Positions 36,830-46,932 are shown, numbered from the stretch's first letter. The stretch: 61,658 bases of DNA from Alphaproteobacteria bacterium (GCA_009929775.1 RZZS01000006.1:1-61658), one strand, 5' to 3'. The notes: a model not told the origin generated them from the sequence alone. A program made the numbers and translations.

Positions 36830-38152
36830 TTACCCCTTTTCTTTCTTCAGCTTCTCCCGCCTGTTTTTCGCCCAGCCCTCCCGGATGATCGGGCGGTTGC
36901 GGGCGACGGCGAGCGCGTCGGCGGGAACGTCCTTGGTCATCACCGATCCGGCGGCGACATAAGCGCCATCGTCAATCGTGATCGGGGCGACGAGGGTGGA
37001 GTTCGAGCCGATGAAGACGCCGTCGCCGAGTTTGGTCCTGTGCTTGTTGACGCCGTCGTAATTGCAGAAGATCGTGCCTGCGCCGATATTGCATCTTTCG
37101 CCGATGTCGGCGTCCCCAAGGTAGGTGAGATGGTTTGCCTTTGATCCCTTGCCAAGCCGGACCTTCTTGAGTTCGACGAAATTGCCGACCTTCGAGCCTT
37201 CCTCAAGCACAGAGCCGGGACGAAGGCGCGCAAACGGGCCGACCGTGGCTCCATTCCCGATTCTCACGCCTTCAAGGTGGCAGAAGGGAAGAATTTCGGC
37301 ATTGTCGGCAACGGAAACGCCAGGACCGAAAAAAACGCTCGGACCGATTGTTACGTCGCGCCCTATTTGCGTATCCCATGAGAAATAGACAGTCGCCGGG
37401 TCCAGCAGCGTTGCTCCCGCCGCCATGTGCCCTTCGCGCAGATCCCGTTGCAGGATTCGTTCATGCTCGGCGAGCTGGGCGCGCGAATTGATGCCCCAGA
37501 CATGATCGACGACCACTTCGACGACCTCGCACGTAAACCCTTCCCTACGGGCGATATCAACGATGTCGGTGAGGTAATACTCTCCCTGGGCATTGCTGTT
37601 GCCGATTTTTGGCAGGGCACTACGCAGCAGGGCCGAATCGACGCAATAGTTCCCGCCGTTGCAAAGCATGATTTCCTTCTCGTCCTCGCTAGCGTCCTTT
37701 TCCTCGACGATGCGCTCAAGATGGCCGTCGTCGACAAGGATCATTCTGCCAAGACCGGTCGGGTTATCGGGGATGATTCCCATCACTGCCAGCGGCGAGG
37801 GAGTCGCGGCGAGTTCCCTGAGCGCCGGTTCCGGAACGAGCGGCTCGTCGCCCATGAGAATGAGCACACGGCCTGCAAAATCCCCGAGAAGCGGCATGGC
37901 TGCAGCGGCGGCGTCGGCTGTACCTCTCTGCTCTTTCTGGAGGGCAACCGTGTACGGTCTTACGGCCTCCTCAAGATTCTGCATGTCCGGACCGACGACA
38001 ACGACGATTTTTTCCGGATGCAGCGCTTCGACCCGCTCGATGAGCCAGCGGATCATTGGCCGACCGGCCAGTTCATGCAGGACTTTTGGTTTCACGGACT
38101 TCATCCGCGAGCCTTTTCCGGCGGCAAGTATAATGCAGGCAAGGCTTGTCAC
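36830..38152 (-). CDS. glmU: Bifunctional UDP-GlcNAc synthase GlmU
   Basis: Makes UDP-GlcNAc for peptidoglycan and lipopolysaccharide. The uridyltransferase half has LAAGKGSRMKS at its start; the acetyltransferase half is a left-handed beta-helix (GVRIGNGATVGPFARLRPGSV, KANHLTYLGDADIG). The frame opens with an ATG at 38179, but a GAGG lies six bases before GTG 38152, where the conserved TSLACIILAAGKG begins, so the GTG is preferred. The stop lies eight bases from the convergent regulator gene. Confidence 0.94.
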   Translation of the reverse strand: MTSLACIILAAGKGSRMKSVKPKVLHELAGRPMIRWLIERVEALHPEKIVVVVGPDMQNLEEAVRPYTVALQKEQRGTADAAAAAMPLLGDFAGRVLILMGDEPLVPEPALRELAATPSPLAVMGIIPDNPTGLGRMILVDDGHLERIVEEKDASEDEKEIMLCNGGNYCVDSALLRSALPKIGNSNAQGEYYLTDIVDIARREGFTCEVVEVVVDHVWGINSRAQLAEHERILQRDLREGHMAAGATLLDPATVYFSWDTQIGRDVTIGPSVFFGPGVSVADNAEILPFCHLEGVRIGNGATVGPFARLRPGSVLEEGSKVGNFVELKKVRLGKGSKANHLTYLGDADIGERCNIGAGTIFCNYDGVNKHRTKLGDGVFIGSNSTLVAPITIDDGAYVAAGSVMTKDVPADALAVARNRPIIREGWAKNRREKLKKEKG

Positions 38153-38272
38153 GTGTTTCACCTCGGAGTCGAAATTCATCCGTATATTCTGTCTATAATG
38201 TCACTCCGGGCGCGGGGCGCAAGCCCGAAGTCGAGAGGCGGTTCCGCGCGTCGACAGAGAGGCGCGACAGGT

Positions 38273-39136
38273 TCATCCGTCGCTATCGAGATTGCCCGTA
38301 ACGACGCCTGCTCCTTCATACCCGGTGAGATGGGCCATCAGGGAGCCGTAATCCGTTTTGACCTGAACCTTGACGGGCACGGCCGGTATACCCTCCCCCA
38401 TGGAGGCGAGCCACAATCTAGGCAGGTAGCCTTTCTTTCGGCCCTGCTCCTGAATCGAGAACCAGCCGCGTGGCTTCGAGTGCCATTTGCCGCCTCTCGG
38501 CTCAATCTCGACCTCGCAGATCACCGCGGGCCCTTCGTACACGTTGTAGCTCGACGCCTTAAGGACGGCGTTACCCTTGTTGTGGAATTTGAGTTCGAAA
38601 CGACGCTCGCCATCGAAGACTTCCGACGCGCCTTCACATGAACCCTTTTCCTTGATGCCCTGCATCACCAAAAGGGTTGCCGTGAGAGCGTCCGTGGTTC
38701 CCTGCGTCAGGCCGGAATCGATCGCGCCAGGCGACTTGTCCTCTCCTTCTTCGGTGATCCTGAGACCCGCGAAGTCTCCGCCCTTCGTATAGACATACTC
38801 CTTGATTTCGGTCTCTTCCTTCCACGTGCTGATCGATTTGTGAAGTTCGGGTTGAAGCTGTTCGCCTTCCTTCCAGCCCTCGGTTTCAAAACTGCCATGC
38901 CACGGCGCGAGTCTGGCAAGAAAGCCGCGAGTCTTCGCGGAAAGCGCCATCTTGTAGCGCTCGGCGCGGCTGTCGTCGATCTGGAGGCGTGCCTGTACCG
39001 CGTTGATACCGCCCGCATAGACGCTGTAGACCATGGTCTGGAATTTTTCCTTTGCGCCGGCCTGCGCATCCGCCGGACCTGCGATGAGGGCAAGGCTACA
39101 GATACTGGCCAGCCAGAGAGATTTCCGTTCCGCCAA
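38273..39136 (-). CDS. DUF3108 secreted protein; start uncertain
   Basis: The mature region matches DUF3108: KFQTMVYSVYAGGINAVQARLQI, WHGSFETEGW and a C-terminal VQVKTDYGSLMAHL. The hydrophobic signal [22 protein letters not shown] places the start near TTG 39136, giving 287 residues. ATG 39199 has a good GAGGGG before it and would add 21 residues, but lies about 100 bases inside the FemAB-like gene. Either start overlaps that gene. The family is periplasmic, function unknown. Confidence 0.75.
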   Translation of the reverse strand: MAERKSLWLASICSLALIAGPADAQAGAKEKFQTMVYSVYAGGINAVQARLQIDDSRAERYKMALSAKTRGFLARLAPWHGSFETEGWKEGEQLQPELHKSISTWKEETEIKEYVYTKGGDFAGLRITEEGEDKSPGAIDSGLTQGTTDALTATLLVMQGIKEKGSCEGASEVFDGERRFELKFHNKGNAVLKASSYNVYEGPAVICEVEIEPRGGKWHSKPRGWFSIQEQGRKKGYLPRLWLASMGEGIPAVPVKVQVKTDYGSLMAHLTGYEGAGVVTGNLDSDG

Positions 39137-40037
39137 GTCCTGCCTTGAAACGCCGGAGCCCTTCGGCTTCTTCGTTGAATCCACCAAGATCGAGATCATC
39201 GATTCCCCTCGCTTTGAGTTTCTCGCAGCCTTTCCACAGGAGCAGGGCATTGGCCGAGACTTCCCGACCGGACGCACTGTTCCAGCCGAGCTGGTAGGTC
39301 GCCGCCCGGCCATGGCAAAGAAGTATTATAGCAGAGCAAAAATTACCATTCCATAAAGCTCGGCCAACCATCAGTCCGCGGGTTTTCTGGTATTCCCCGG
39401 CGAGATTCTGCACGAAATCTGGCGAGGCCCCGCCATAGCGTCGTTCGCTCCGGTCCAGTTTATACACCGAAATTATATCGGATATGTTGGCCGCTTTTGT
39501 CTCCCAGACCACTTCGATGCCTGCCTTTTCGGCCTTGTTGAGACTGTTGCGCCATTTCTGTCGCATCGCCTTCCGGAGGGATTCTTCCGGCGGGCGCAGG
39601 TCGATCCAGAAGGTCTGGTAGCCGGGTCGTGGTCGGCGCGTAAAGCCTGTACGTGCCATAGACTCACACGCTTGTGGGGATTCGCTCCATTCCGGGATAA
39701 TTCGCCTTTTGCGACCCGGGCGACGGGGAAACTGGTGCCCGAACTCCGCGAAAAACGACTCTCGATGTGAGTCTGATCCATATCCGGGCAGCCATAATGG
39801 TCCGCGGTCCAGAAGGACGGCGTGGATCGCGTTGTTAAGGAGTCCGGCTTCGAGTATCTGGACGATGCCTGCCTTCTGACCATCCAGACGGATAAGGCCC
39901 CAGCGCACCCGCTGATGGTTTCGTTTGGCGCAGACGATCCCGTAAACCGCATCCTGCAACAGCGTCGAGCGGGGGATTCGTTGGAAGAGGTCCTGATATT
40001 CTGCCGCGGAAAGCGACCAGTCGATGGTAGCGTTCAT
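39096..40037 (-). CDS. FemAB-like GNAT-fold aminoacyltransferase
   Basis: The 313-residue protein has the FemAB/FemX arrangement: SRAEYQDLF-type N-terminus, [20 protein letters not shown] and a C-terminal acceptor part ending [24 protein letters not shown]. Family members link amino acids from aminoacyl-tRNA to lipid or peptidoglycan acceptors, or act in exopolysaccharide pathways; the acceptor here is unknown. Confidence 0.8.
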   Translation of the reverse strand: MNATIDWSLSAAEYQDLFQRIPRSTLLQDAVYGIVCAKRNHQRVRWGLIRLDGQKAGIVQILEAGLLNNAIHAVLLDRGPLWLPGYGSDSHRESFFAEFGHQFPRRPGRKRRIIPEWSESPQACESMARTGFTRRPRPGYQTFWIDLRPPEESLRKAMRQKWRNSLNKAEKAGIEVVWETKAANISDIISVYKLDRSERRYGGASPDFVQNLAGEYQKTRGLMVGRALWNGNFCSAIILLCHGRAATYQLGWNSASGREVSANALLLWKGCEKLKARGIDDLDLGGFNEEAEGLRRFKAGLGGTEISLAGQYL

Positions 40038-40174
40038 GGCTTCAGGTTAACCGCAAATCCGGTGCCCGTCACCCGGGAGTGTCAGTGCGCAGGAGGAAGG
40101 GCGACCGGAATAGCTTGATTCGGAGGGCCAATCTGCTAAATCTCGTCCAAACCAAAGACAAAGGATCGACGACT

Positions 40175-41032
40175 ATGACCGAAGCTGCCCGCGCGATGGA
40201 AAGTCTCGCCGAATCGATTGACCGCGCCTGGGAGCAGCGCGTGGATGTGAACTCGTCGACAAAGGGTGAGGCCCGGGAAGCGGTGGAGCACGCGCTGGCG
40301 CTGCTGGACAGTGGTAACGCACGCGTTGCCGAGCGCGCTGAGAATGGCTGGCGGGTCAATCAGTGGCTTAAGAAGGCGGTCCTGCTCTCTTTTCGTCTCA
40401 ACGCCATGCAGCCGATTCCCGGTGGCCCGGATGGCTCGTATTGGTGGGACAAGGTACCACCGAAGTTCAAGGGCTGGGGACCGGCGGAGTTCGAAGCCGC
40501 GGGTTTTCGCGCGGTGCCGGACGCGGTGGTGCGCTACTCGGCCTTCATCGGCAGGGGCGCCGTTCTGATGCCGTCCTTCGTTAATGTTGGCGCCTATGTA
40601 GACGAAGGCACGATGGTCGATACTTGGGTAACGATCGGCTCCTGCGCGCAAATCGGGAAGAACTGTCATATCTCGGGAGGCGTCGGGATCGGCGGCGTGC
40701 TCGAACCGCTGCAGGCCGAGCCCGTGATCATCGAGGATAATGTTTTCATCGGTGCTCGCTCGGAAGTTGCCGAGGGGGTCATCGTCGAAGAGGGCGCGGT
40801 GCTCTCGATGGGCGTATTTATCGGCGCCTCTACGAAGATTGTCGACCGGGAAACCGGGCAGGTCTACCGGGGCCGCGTTCCGGCCTATTCCGTCGTCGTT
40901 CCCGGCTCTATGCCCGGCAAGGCTCTTCCCGACGGCGCGCCGGGACCGAACCTCGCCTGCGCGGTGATCGTCAAGCGGGTTGACGAAAGAACGCGCGCGA
41001 AGACCTCCATCAACGAGTTGTTGCGCGACTAA
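40175..41032 (+). CDS. dapD: Tetrahydrodipicolinate N-succinyltransferase
   Basis: Succinylates tetrahydrodipicolinate in the lysine and diaminopimelate pathway. The 285 residues have an N-terminal helical part and a left-handed beta-helix ([34 protein letters not shown]). A longer start exists at 40079, but the family begins near [16 protein letters not shown]. It is followed by the HD-domain gene and then dapE, its pathway partner. Confidence 0.94.
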   Translation: MTEAARAMESLAESIDRAWEQRVDVNSSTKGEAREAVEHALALLDSGNARVAERAENGWRVNQWLKKAVLLSFRLNAMQPIPGGPDGSYWWDKVPPKFKGWGPAEFEAAGFRAVPDAVVRYSAFIGRGAVLMPSFVNVGAYVDEGTMVDTWVTIGSCAQIGKNCHISGGVGIGGVLEPLQAEPVIIEDNVFIGARSEVAEGVIVEEGAVLSMGVFIGASTKIVDRETGQVYRGRVPAYSVVVPGSMPGKALPDGAPGPNLACAVIVKRVDERTRAKTSINELLRD

Positions 41033-41113
41033 AGAATTTTCAATAATTCCTGGAAATTTGGGCGCGTGCGGTTTATATAATCCCCCGACTTTTGGAGGCG
41101 CGGGCCGCAGGCG

Positions 41114-42175
41114 ATGTTGTTCAGGTTGTTTCGTTCAAAAGCGGATACAGGAAATTGTTTTCCTGACGAAGCTGCCGTCAATGACGCTGATCCGGCCACT
41201 GTGGAGGCTCACGTGCGAGGCCGCTTGCGTACCCACGGGTTTTCGCTTGCCGAAGAGAGTCTCGATTTTCTGGTTTCGTTCAAGACACGCGATCGTGGTC
41301 CCCGGGACGACGGTTCCCGTTCCGAGTATCATGAATTTCGTCAGGCTCTTGCCGCGCTGAGTTTCATTGAGAACGGCATGATCCCGAGAGCGGCGCAGCG
41401 GCGTTTCGGGTCGTCGGAAATTCTTGTTTGTACCGCGTTCGTTCACGATCTGGGGGAAGATTTCGGGGTCACCAGTACCCGGCTTCATGATTATCTGACG
41501 CGTGATGCCGCTACCGCCAAAGCGCAACGGACGCGCGGGGCGTTGGATATTCGTCGTGATACAATCGAGCGGGTTTGCAACGCGTTTGACGTTATCACCT
41601 ACAAGCGGGACGGGCGGCCGATTTATGGAAAAGACGATCCGAACGTCTATCAGAACTGCCTTCTGGAAGATCCATATGCGTTGCTCGCGAAATATATTGA
41701 TCGCAACGACAATCTTGCGACCATGGTTGGCGGTTTCACGCATGCAAAACAGTGCGGGTATCTGGACAAGACGCTGGCACTGTTTTCGCTGCGCGATATG
41801 GTTGGGGAAGCGCGAAAAAAGTACCCGGACATGAAGAAGGCTTTCGAGGCCGCGGATAATATGATGCTGGCGCTCGACAGGCTCGGCCGTTTCAACTGTC
41901 TTTATCATCCCGATGCGAATGCCGGCAAGAAACCCGGGAAACGCCTTGATATCAGGACGGCGTCAACGCTTTCCTTCGGTGGATCGATCCGCAAGGGGGA
42001 AACGGCTTACTGCGGCGTTCCGGGCGGTTTTCATCCCTTGCGCATTCAGGAGTCACGTATTTTCTCCCAGCCCCATATGCAGGGCAGCACGGTGGTTCCA
42101 GTGTTGCGCAGAGAACTTCAAGTGGCTAGCCGCTGTGCATGCGCGAACACCCTCTTGCGTGTCCTCACGCTTTGA
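41114..42175 (+). CDS. HD-domain protein, possible alarmone hydrolase-like
   Basis: The 353-residue protein has an HD domain whose residues resemble the RelA/SpoT hydrolase set: His73 (EYHEFRQAL), HDLGED at 111-116 (FVHDLGEDFGVT) and a later DRNDN at 196-200 (LLAKYIDRNDNLATM). No synthetase domain follows. The C-terminal 90 residues are unlike known domains. It lies between dapD and dapE. Whether it cleaves (p)ppGpp or another phosphoester is not known. Confidence 0.72.
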   Translation: MLFRLFRSKADTGNCFPDEAAVNDADPATVEAHVRGRLRTHGFSLAEESLDFLVSFKTRDRGPRDDGSRSEYHEFRQALAALSFIENGMIPRAAQRRFGSSEILVCTAFVHDLGEDFGVTSTRLHDYLTRDAATAKAQRTRGALDIRRDTIERVCNAFDVITYKRDGRPIYGKDDPNVYQNCLLEDPYALLAKYIDRNDNLATMVGGFTHAKQCGYLDKTLALFSLRDMVGEARKKYPDMKKAFEAADNMMLALDRLGRFNCLYHPDANAGKKPGKRLDIRTASTLSFGGSIRKGETAYCGVPGGFHPLRIQESRIFSQPHMQGSTVVPVLRRELQVASRCACANTLLRVLTL

Positions 42176-42228
42176 CACGTCCGGATTTCGGGTTACAGTT
42201 GCCTGACAAATAACAGGCTGGCCCTTTC

Positions 42229-43365
42229 ATGAAAAAAGCCCTTTCCGCGACCGAACTCGCCCGCACTCTGATCCGCTGCCGGTCCGTGACGCCGCTTGAC
42301 GCCGGAGCGCAAGGGTATCTGGATGAGGTGTTGTCGTCACTGGGGCTCTCCTGCAAACGCCTCCCCTTCGGGGAAATTTCGAATCTCTTTGCCCGGATTG
42401 GCGATGAAGGCCCGCATTTCTGTTTTGCCGGGCACACGGACGTCGTGCCGCCCGGTGACGAGAGCGCATGGCGGTATCCGCCTTTCGCCGCGGAGATCGA
42501 AGACGGGGTTCTTTTCGGCCGGGGCGCGGTCGATATGAAGGGCGGGATTGCCGCTTTTGTGGCGGCGGTCGCCGCTTTTCTGGATAAGCACGGCGCGCCG
42601 AACGGTTCCATCAGCCTTTTGATCACCGGTGACGAGGAAGGTGAGGCCGTAAACGGGACGGTCAGGGTGCTCGAGTGGATGGTCGAAAACGGCCATACGC
42701 CGGATGTTTGCCTCGTCGGGGAACCTACGAACCCCTCAATGCTCGGAGAACAGATCAAGATCGGACGGCGCGGTTCCCTGACCGGGAGCATTACCGTTAA
42801 GGGCAGGCAGGGGCATGTCGCTTACCCGCATCTTGCCGATAATCCGTTGCCGAAACTGGTAGCGCTTCTCGAGCGGCTTTCGTCGCATTGTTTTGATGAA
42901 GGCACGGAGTTTTTTCCGCCTACGAATCTCGAGATCGTGACGATCGACGTTGGCAACAAGGCGGACAACGTCATTCCGTCAAGCGGGCAGGCGCGATTCA
43001 ATGTCCGCTTCAACGACAAATGGACGTCCTCGACGCTTGAATCCGAGATCCGCAATTGTCTCGACGAGGAGGCGATCGCCTATCATCTGGACACGCGCGC
43101 AGGAGCCGAGAGTTTCCTCACGCAGCCCGGCGAGTTCACAAAGTTACTGGCGGAAGCGGTTGCTGACCTGACCGGGATGCGGCCCGTTTTTACGACGGAG
43201 GGCGGCACTTCGGACGCGCGCTTTATCTGCAAGGTTTGCCCGGTCGCTGAATTCGGCCTGATCAACGCAACCGCCCATCATGTCGACGAGCGGATTGAAC
43301 TCAAAGCTCTTGAGCGTCTTGCGGAAATCTATCTGGCGGTTCTGGAGAAATATTTCGGCGTTTAA
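42229..43365 (+). CDS. dapE: Succinyl-diaminopimelate desuccinylase
   Basis: Zinc peptidase-like enzyme that frees diaminopimelate from its succinyl form. The 378 residues have the M20 metal ligands: CFAGHTDVVPPGD, RGAVDMKGGIAA, TGDEEGEAVNGT and the final HHVDE. It ends four bases into the convergent PRC-barrel gene. Confidence 0.95.
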   Translation: MKKALSATELARTLIRCRSVTPLDAGAQGYLDEVLSSLGLSCKRLPFGEISNLFARIGDEGPHFCFAGHTDVVPPGDESAWRYPPFAAEIEDGVLFGRGAVDMKGGIAAFVAAVAAFLDKHGAPNGSISLLITGDEEGEAVNGTVRVLEWMVENGHTPDVCLVGEPTNPSMLGEQIKIGRRGSLTGSITVKGRQGHVAYPHLADNPLPKLVALLERLSSHCFDEGTEFFPPTNLEIVTIDVGNKADNVIPSSGQARFNVRFNDKWTSSTLESEIRNCLDEEAIAYHLDTRAGAESFLTQPGEFTKLLAEAVADLTGMRPVFTTEGGTSDARFICKVCPVAEFGLINATAHHVDERIELKALERLAEIYLAVLEKYFGV

Positions 43366-43994
43366 TCCCGCAAGTATGCGTTCAGTGCCGCCGAATAGGC
43401 GGAGTTCAGAAGAACGATCCGCCCCGGCCCGGTGCGCATCCCGCGATTGACGGGGAGGACGAGGTTGCCGACATGGCTTTTCGAACCGCGTACGGTGACG
43501 GCGATGACGTTGGTGCCTGTTTCGTTCAGAAAGGCGTCCTGGACGGTACCAAACCGCTCACCGGAAACCCCCACAATTCGCGCTCCCAGAATATCGCGAC
43601 CGCGAAGCCGGCCCGCATCGCCTGCCGCCGGTTCGATTTCGGCGACATGGCGCCCGATGTCGTCGCGGTGGAAAGCAAGCTGGAGGGCGCTTTCCGAAAA
43701 GGGTCGGAGGTTGCGCGGGTGAAGGGGAACGTGGCCTTGTCCGTTGATGTCGAGCACAATGTTTTCGATCGTGCCGCGATCATTCATAACGACATCGTCA
43801 ATCTCGCCGATCACGCGGTTGGTTTCATCGACGACCCTGCGACCGATGATTTCCCGAAGATCGCTGAAATGCGCACGGCCCGGGCGGGCGTCTCTGTTGG
43901 CCTTGTGGATCTGGTCGAAGAAATAGCTTTCCGGCTCCGCGACGGCGCTGCCACAGAACGTCAAAACGCACACCGATAAAATAAAAACGCGCAT
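43362..43994 (-). CDS. Exported PRC-barrel domain protein
   Basis: The 210-residue protein has a signal peptide (MRVFILSVCVLTFCGSAVA) and two PRC-barrel-like units: LREIIGRRVVDETNRVIGEIDDVV and LRGRDILGARIVGVSGERFGTVQDA. PRC barrels bind protein or RNA partners, or have photosynthetic roles; an exported pair such as this is of unknown role. Its stop overlaps the dapE stop by four bases. Confidence 0.82.
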   Translation of the reverse strand: MRVFILSVCVLTFCGSAVAEPESYFFDQIHKANRDARPGRAHFSDLREIIGRRVVDETNRVIGEIDDVVMNDRGTIENIVLDINGQGHVPLHPRNLRPFSESALQLAFHRDDIGRHVAEIEPAAGDAGRLRGRDILGARIVGVSGERFGTVQDAFLNETGTNVIAVTVRGSKSHVGNLVLPVNRGMRTGPGRIVLLNSAYSAALNAYLRD

Positions 43995-44060
43995 GATCGC
44001 CTCTTTTGTAGATTATGGCAATACCATTACGCAATCCGGCCGGTCGATTCAAGTGTCTTG

Positions 44061-44825
44061 TCAGTAATCGACGCGCACGAGATACAGGCCGTCCGCGGGC
44101 GCAGTCGGTCCGCCTCTGGAGCGGTCTCGTGCGGCCAGCGCCGACCGCACGTCCTCCGCCGTCCATTTGCCTTCGCCGACGAGAGCCAGCGTGCCGACCA
44201 TGTTGCGCACCTGATGGTGCAGGAAGGAACGGGCCTCGGCATGGATCTGGATTTCGGTGCCACCGTTTCCGTCATAAGGAATCGTCTCGACGTCCAGCCG
44301 GTCGAGGGTTTTCTCGGGTCTTTTGGCCTGACACTGACTGTCACGGAAGGACGTAAAATCGTGATGGCCGAGCAGGACGGTCGCGGCGTCCGCCATTGCG
44401 CCGGCATCCAGCTCCTTGCGGACATGCCACAAGCGCCCCTGTTCCAGCGCGGGCGGCGCCGGGCGGCAGAGAATGCGGTAGGTATAGAGTTTGTTGCGCG
44501 CCGAAAAGCGGGCGTGAAAATCCTGCGGGACCTCCTCGGCGGCGGTAATGGCGATGGGCCGCGGCCGCAGATGCGCGTTAATTGCCTTGGCGAGGTCGAA
44601 GCCGGAAAGAGGACGGGTCCCGTAGTCGAGATCGACATGGGCGACCTGCCCGCGCGCGTGCACGCCCGCATCCGTGCGCCCGGCGACGTGCAGACGCAGA
44701 TCTTTCTGGCAGAATTTGTACAGGGCTTCCTCGATTTCCTGCTGGATGGACGGCGCGTTTTCCTGCCGTTGCCAACCGGCATAGTTCGTCCCGAGATACT
44801 CGATTGTCAGTTTCCAGCGTGTCAT
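44061..44825 (-). CDS. truA: tRNA pseudouridine synthase A
   Basis: Makes pseudouridine at positions 38-40 of tRNA. The 254 residues have the catalytic Asp in AGRTDAGVHARGQV, the LHHQVRNMVGTLALVG motif and YLGTNYAGWQRQ at the start. It forms a group with fmt and def, with a small unknown gene in between. Confidence 0.95.
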   Translation of the reverse strand: MTRWKLTIEYLGTNYAGWQRQENAPSIQQEIEEALYKFCQKDLRLHVAGRTDAGVHARGQVAHVDLDYGTRPLSGFDLAKAINAHLRPRPIAITAAEEVPQDFHARFSARNKLYTYRILCRPAPPALEQGRLWHVRKELDAGAMADAATVLLGHHDFTSFRDSQCQAKRPEKTLDRLDVETIPYDGNGGTEIQIHAEARSFLHHQVRNMVGTLALVGEGKWTAEDVRSALAARDRSRGGPTAPADGLYLVRVDY

Positions 44826-44910
44826 GGACGGTCCGAGGCGTTGTTCCGGTAGCGAGAGCTCTTACCCGAACAGGTAAGGGCAAGTCAATGACGCCAAAAA
44901 ACGTTTCGCA

Positions 44911-45162
44911 TTATCGGGACGGCGTTCCCGCGCCTTTTTTCCCTTTGGTGGCCCAGGCGAGTAGCAGGTCAATGGGATCCTTGAAAACGAACGTCAGGAC
45001 GGCACCGTTCGAAAACGTAATGGCCAGTTCATCTTTTCCGGTGGCTTCCACATCAATGACCTTTTGTCCGACGAGGCGTGTCAGGGCGGTCTGCGCTCCG
45101 TCTCCGGGGACCTCATAACGGCTCTTGTCCAGAGCTATGTAGGCATGCGCGGTGCTAATCAT
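44911..45162 (-). CDS. Small protein of unknown function
   Basis: From ATG 45162, with GGAG six bases before it, the 83-residue product reads MISTAHAYIALDKSRYEVPGDG and has beta strands ending VLTFVFKDPIDLLLAW and a basic C-terminus. A longer upstream frame was not used because the ribosome-binding site favours this start. A 14-base inverted repeat GTTTACACATAAAC (45241-45254) lies in its upstream region and may be an operator. Confidence 0.6.
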   Translation of the reverse strand: MISTAHAYIALDKSRYEVPGDGAQTALTRLVGQKVIDVEATGKDELAITFSNGAVLTFVFKDPIDLLLAWATKGKKGAGTPSR

Positions 45163-45293
45163 GCGGGGCTCCTTCTTTCGTTTGTCCTGGACAGCCCGCC
45201 AGTCGGTACCTTCCTGTTTAATTTCATATTTTTCCAACCAGTTTACACATAAACTGAAGAAAGGAACAGCATTTTCGTGCACCACCGGATCTG

Positions 45294-46244
45294 TCAGGCC
45301 AACGATCCGCCGACGGTGAAAAAGCCTCCATTAACGGCGGAATCAACATCCATCGGCTTTTTGCCTGACGGCTGAATCCTGTTTAGAATCAGAACGCTTT
45401 CGCCACCGCAACTCACCTTTCCGCCCCGGCCAAGAAGCGTTCCGGGTGTGGTATCGCTTGTCTCGGGGCTTGGGACCGCTTCGAGGATCTTGACGCGCTC
45501 GCCCGCCTTATCGATAAAAACGCCCGGCCACGGGTTCAGGGCCCGGATTTGCCGGTCGATCTCCGTCGCATGCCGCGTCCAGTCGATCCGACCGTCCTCG
45601 CGGCGCAGAAGCGGGGCGTAGGTCATGCCCTCTTCAGGCTGTGGCGTTGAGGACAGGCTTCCGTCGGCAGCCAGTTGGTTGACGGCTTTCTCCGCCATCT
45701 GTGCGCCGAGAACGGCGAGCGTGTCGTACAGGTCCGAAGCCGTCGTGCGCGGTCCGATGGCGATTTTCTCGCAGGAAATGATGCCGCCGGTGTCAAGTCC
45801 CGCGTCCATTTGCATGATGCACACGCCGCTTTCGGAATCGCCGTGCAAGATAGCGTGCTGGATCGGCGACGCGCCCCGCCAGCGCGGCAATAACGAGGCA
45901 TGCACGTTGAGGCAACCATAACGCGGCGCTTCGAGGATCGGCGCGGGAAGGATCAGGCCGTAGGCGGCGACGACTGCGACGTCGAGATCGAGTGCGGCGA
46001 ACGCCTCCTGTCGCTCCGGCTTCCTGAGACCTTTGGGCGTGCGGACCTCGATGTTGTGCGCTTCCGCCAGCGCATGAACGGGCGAGGGCTGAACCTTGCG
46101 CCCTCGTCCCTTGGGACGTGGCGGCTGGGTATAGACGCAAACGACGTCGTGCCCGGAATCGATCAAGGCCCGCAAGCTTGGCACGGCAAAATCCGGGGTG
46201 CCCATGAAGGCAATGCGGAGGCGCTTTTTTTCTCTCATTCGCAT
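45294..46244 (-). CDS. fmt: Methionyl-tRNA formyltransferase
   Basis: Adds the formyl group to initiator tRNA. The 316 residues have FMGTPDFAVPSL, the catalytic NVHASLLPRWRGASPIQHAIL and a C-terminal tRNA-binding domain. A second ATG two codons later is an equal start. It lies downstream of def, as is usual. Confidence 0.95.
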   Translation of the reverse strand: MRMREKKRLRIAFMGTPDFAVPSLRALIDSGHDVVCVYTQPPRPKGRGRKVQPSPVHALAEAHNIEVRTPKGLRKPERQEAFAALDLDVAVVAAYGLILPAPILEAPRYGCLNVHASLLPRWRGASPIQHAILHGDSESGVCIMQMDAGLDTGGIISCEKIAIGPRTTASDLYDTLAVLGAQMAEKAVNQLAADGSLSSTPQPEEGMTYAPLLRREDGRIDWTRHATEIDRQIRALNPWPGVFIDKAGERVKILEAVPSPETSDTTPGTLLGRGGKVSCGGESVLILNRIQPSGKKPMDVDSAVNGGFFTVGGSLA

Positions 46245-46249
46245 TCAAA

Positions 46250-46345
46250 CCCGCGCGCGACCGGTGCGAGGCGAAGAATCCCATCCCGGTCGATCGTTTG
46301 CAGATCCCGCGACTTCTCTCGGAATGAGATACAAAAACACGTCCA
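46250..46345. repeat. Diverged palindromic repeat between fmt and def
   Basis: A left arm (CGACCGGTGCGAGGCGAAGA) and a right arm read on the other strand as CATTCCGAGAGAAGTCGCGG can pair imperfectly and frame an ATCCC/GGGAT core. It resembles the better-conserved element at 8188-8277. The rest of the fmt-def gap shows no gene. Confidence 0.4.
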
Positions 46346-46413
46346 ATCGCCGGGCGTCGGAGGCACTTTTCGCGCGAAACCGGTGTGCTGTGAGGTTAGC
46401 AAATTCGCGCATG

Positions 46414-46932
46414 TCATAACTCTCCGCAGCGCTTCATCTTCTCGACCTTGCGGACGATCATGTTCCGTTTGAGCTTGGAGAGATAATCGATGCACAGGAT
46501 GCCGTTCAAATGATCGATCTCGTGCTGTACGCAGTGAGAGGCGAGGCCTTCGCCCTCGAACAGCTTTTCCTCGCCTGTGACGTCCCAATACCGTACCTTT
46601 ACGGCCATCGGGCGTTCAACGAGTGCGTACTGGCCCGGGATCGACAGGCAACCCTCGTCCATTGAACTCATTTCTTCGGAGCGCCAGACGATTTCGGGGT
46701 TTGCCATGCATATTGGGGCTTTCTCGCCTTCTTCCCGGTCCGAGACATCCATCACGAGGACACGATTTAGAATATTGACCTGATTGGCGGCGAGGCCGAT
46801 GCCGCGCGCCGCGTACATCGTCTCCAGCATGGTTTCCATCTGTTTCTTCACCGATCCGTCCACAGCGCCGACCGGATTGGCGACGGTCTTCAGGGACGGG
46901 TGGGGAATGGTAAGGATCTCATATGTGCTCAT
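46414..46932 (-). CDS. def: Peptide deformylase
   Basis: Metal enzyme that removes the formyl group from new proteins. The 172 residues have GIGLAANQVNI, EGCLSIPG and the metal motif HEIDHLNG. It heads the def-fmt group. Confidence 0.96.
   Translation of the reverse strand: MSTYEILTIPHPSLKTVANPVGAVDGSVKKQMETMLETMYAARGIGLAANQVNILNRVLVMDVSDREEGEKAPICMANPEIVWRSEEMSSMDEGCLSIPGQYALVERPMAVKVRYWDVTGEEKLFEGEGLASHCVQHEIDHLNGILCIDYLSKLKRNMIVRKVEKMKRCGEL

Noticed and set aside
45241..45254. GTTTACACATAAAC inverted repeat as a firm operator
   Set aside because: It is short and single; it is mentioned with the nearby gene but not listed as a separate regulatory site.
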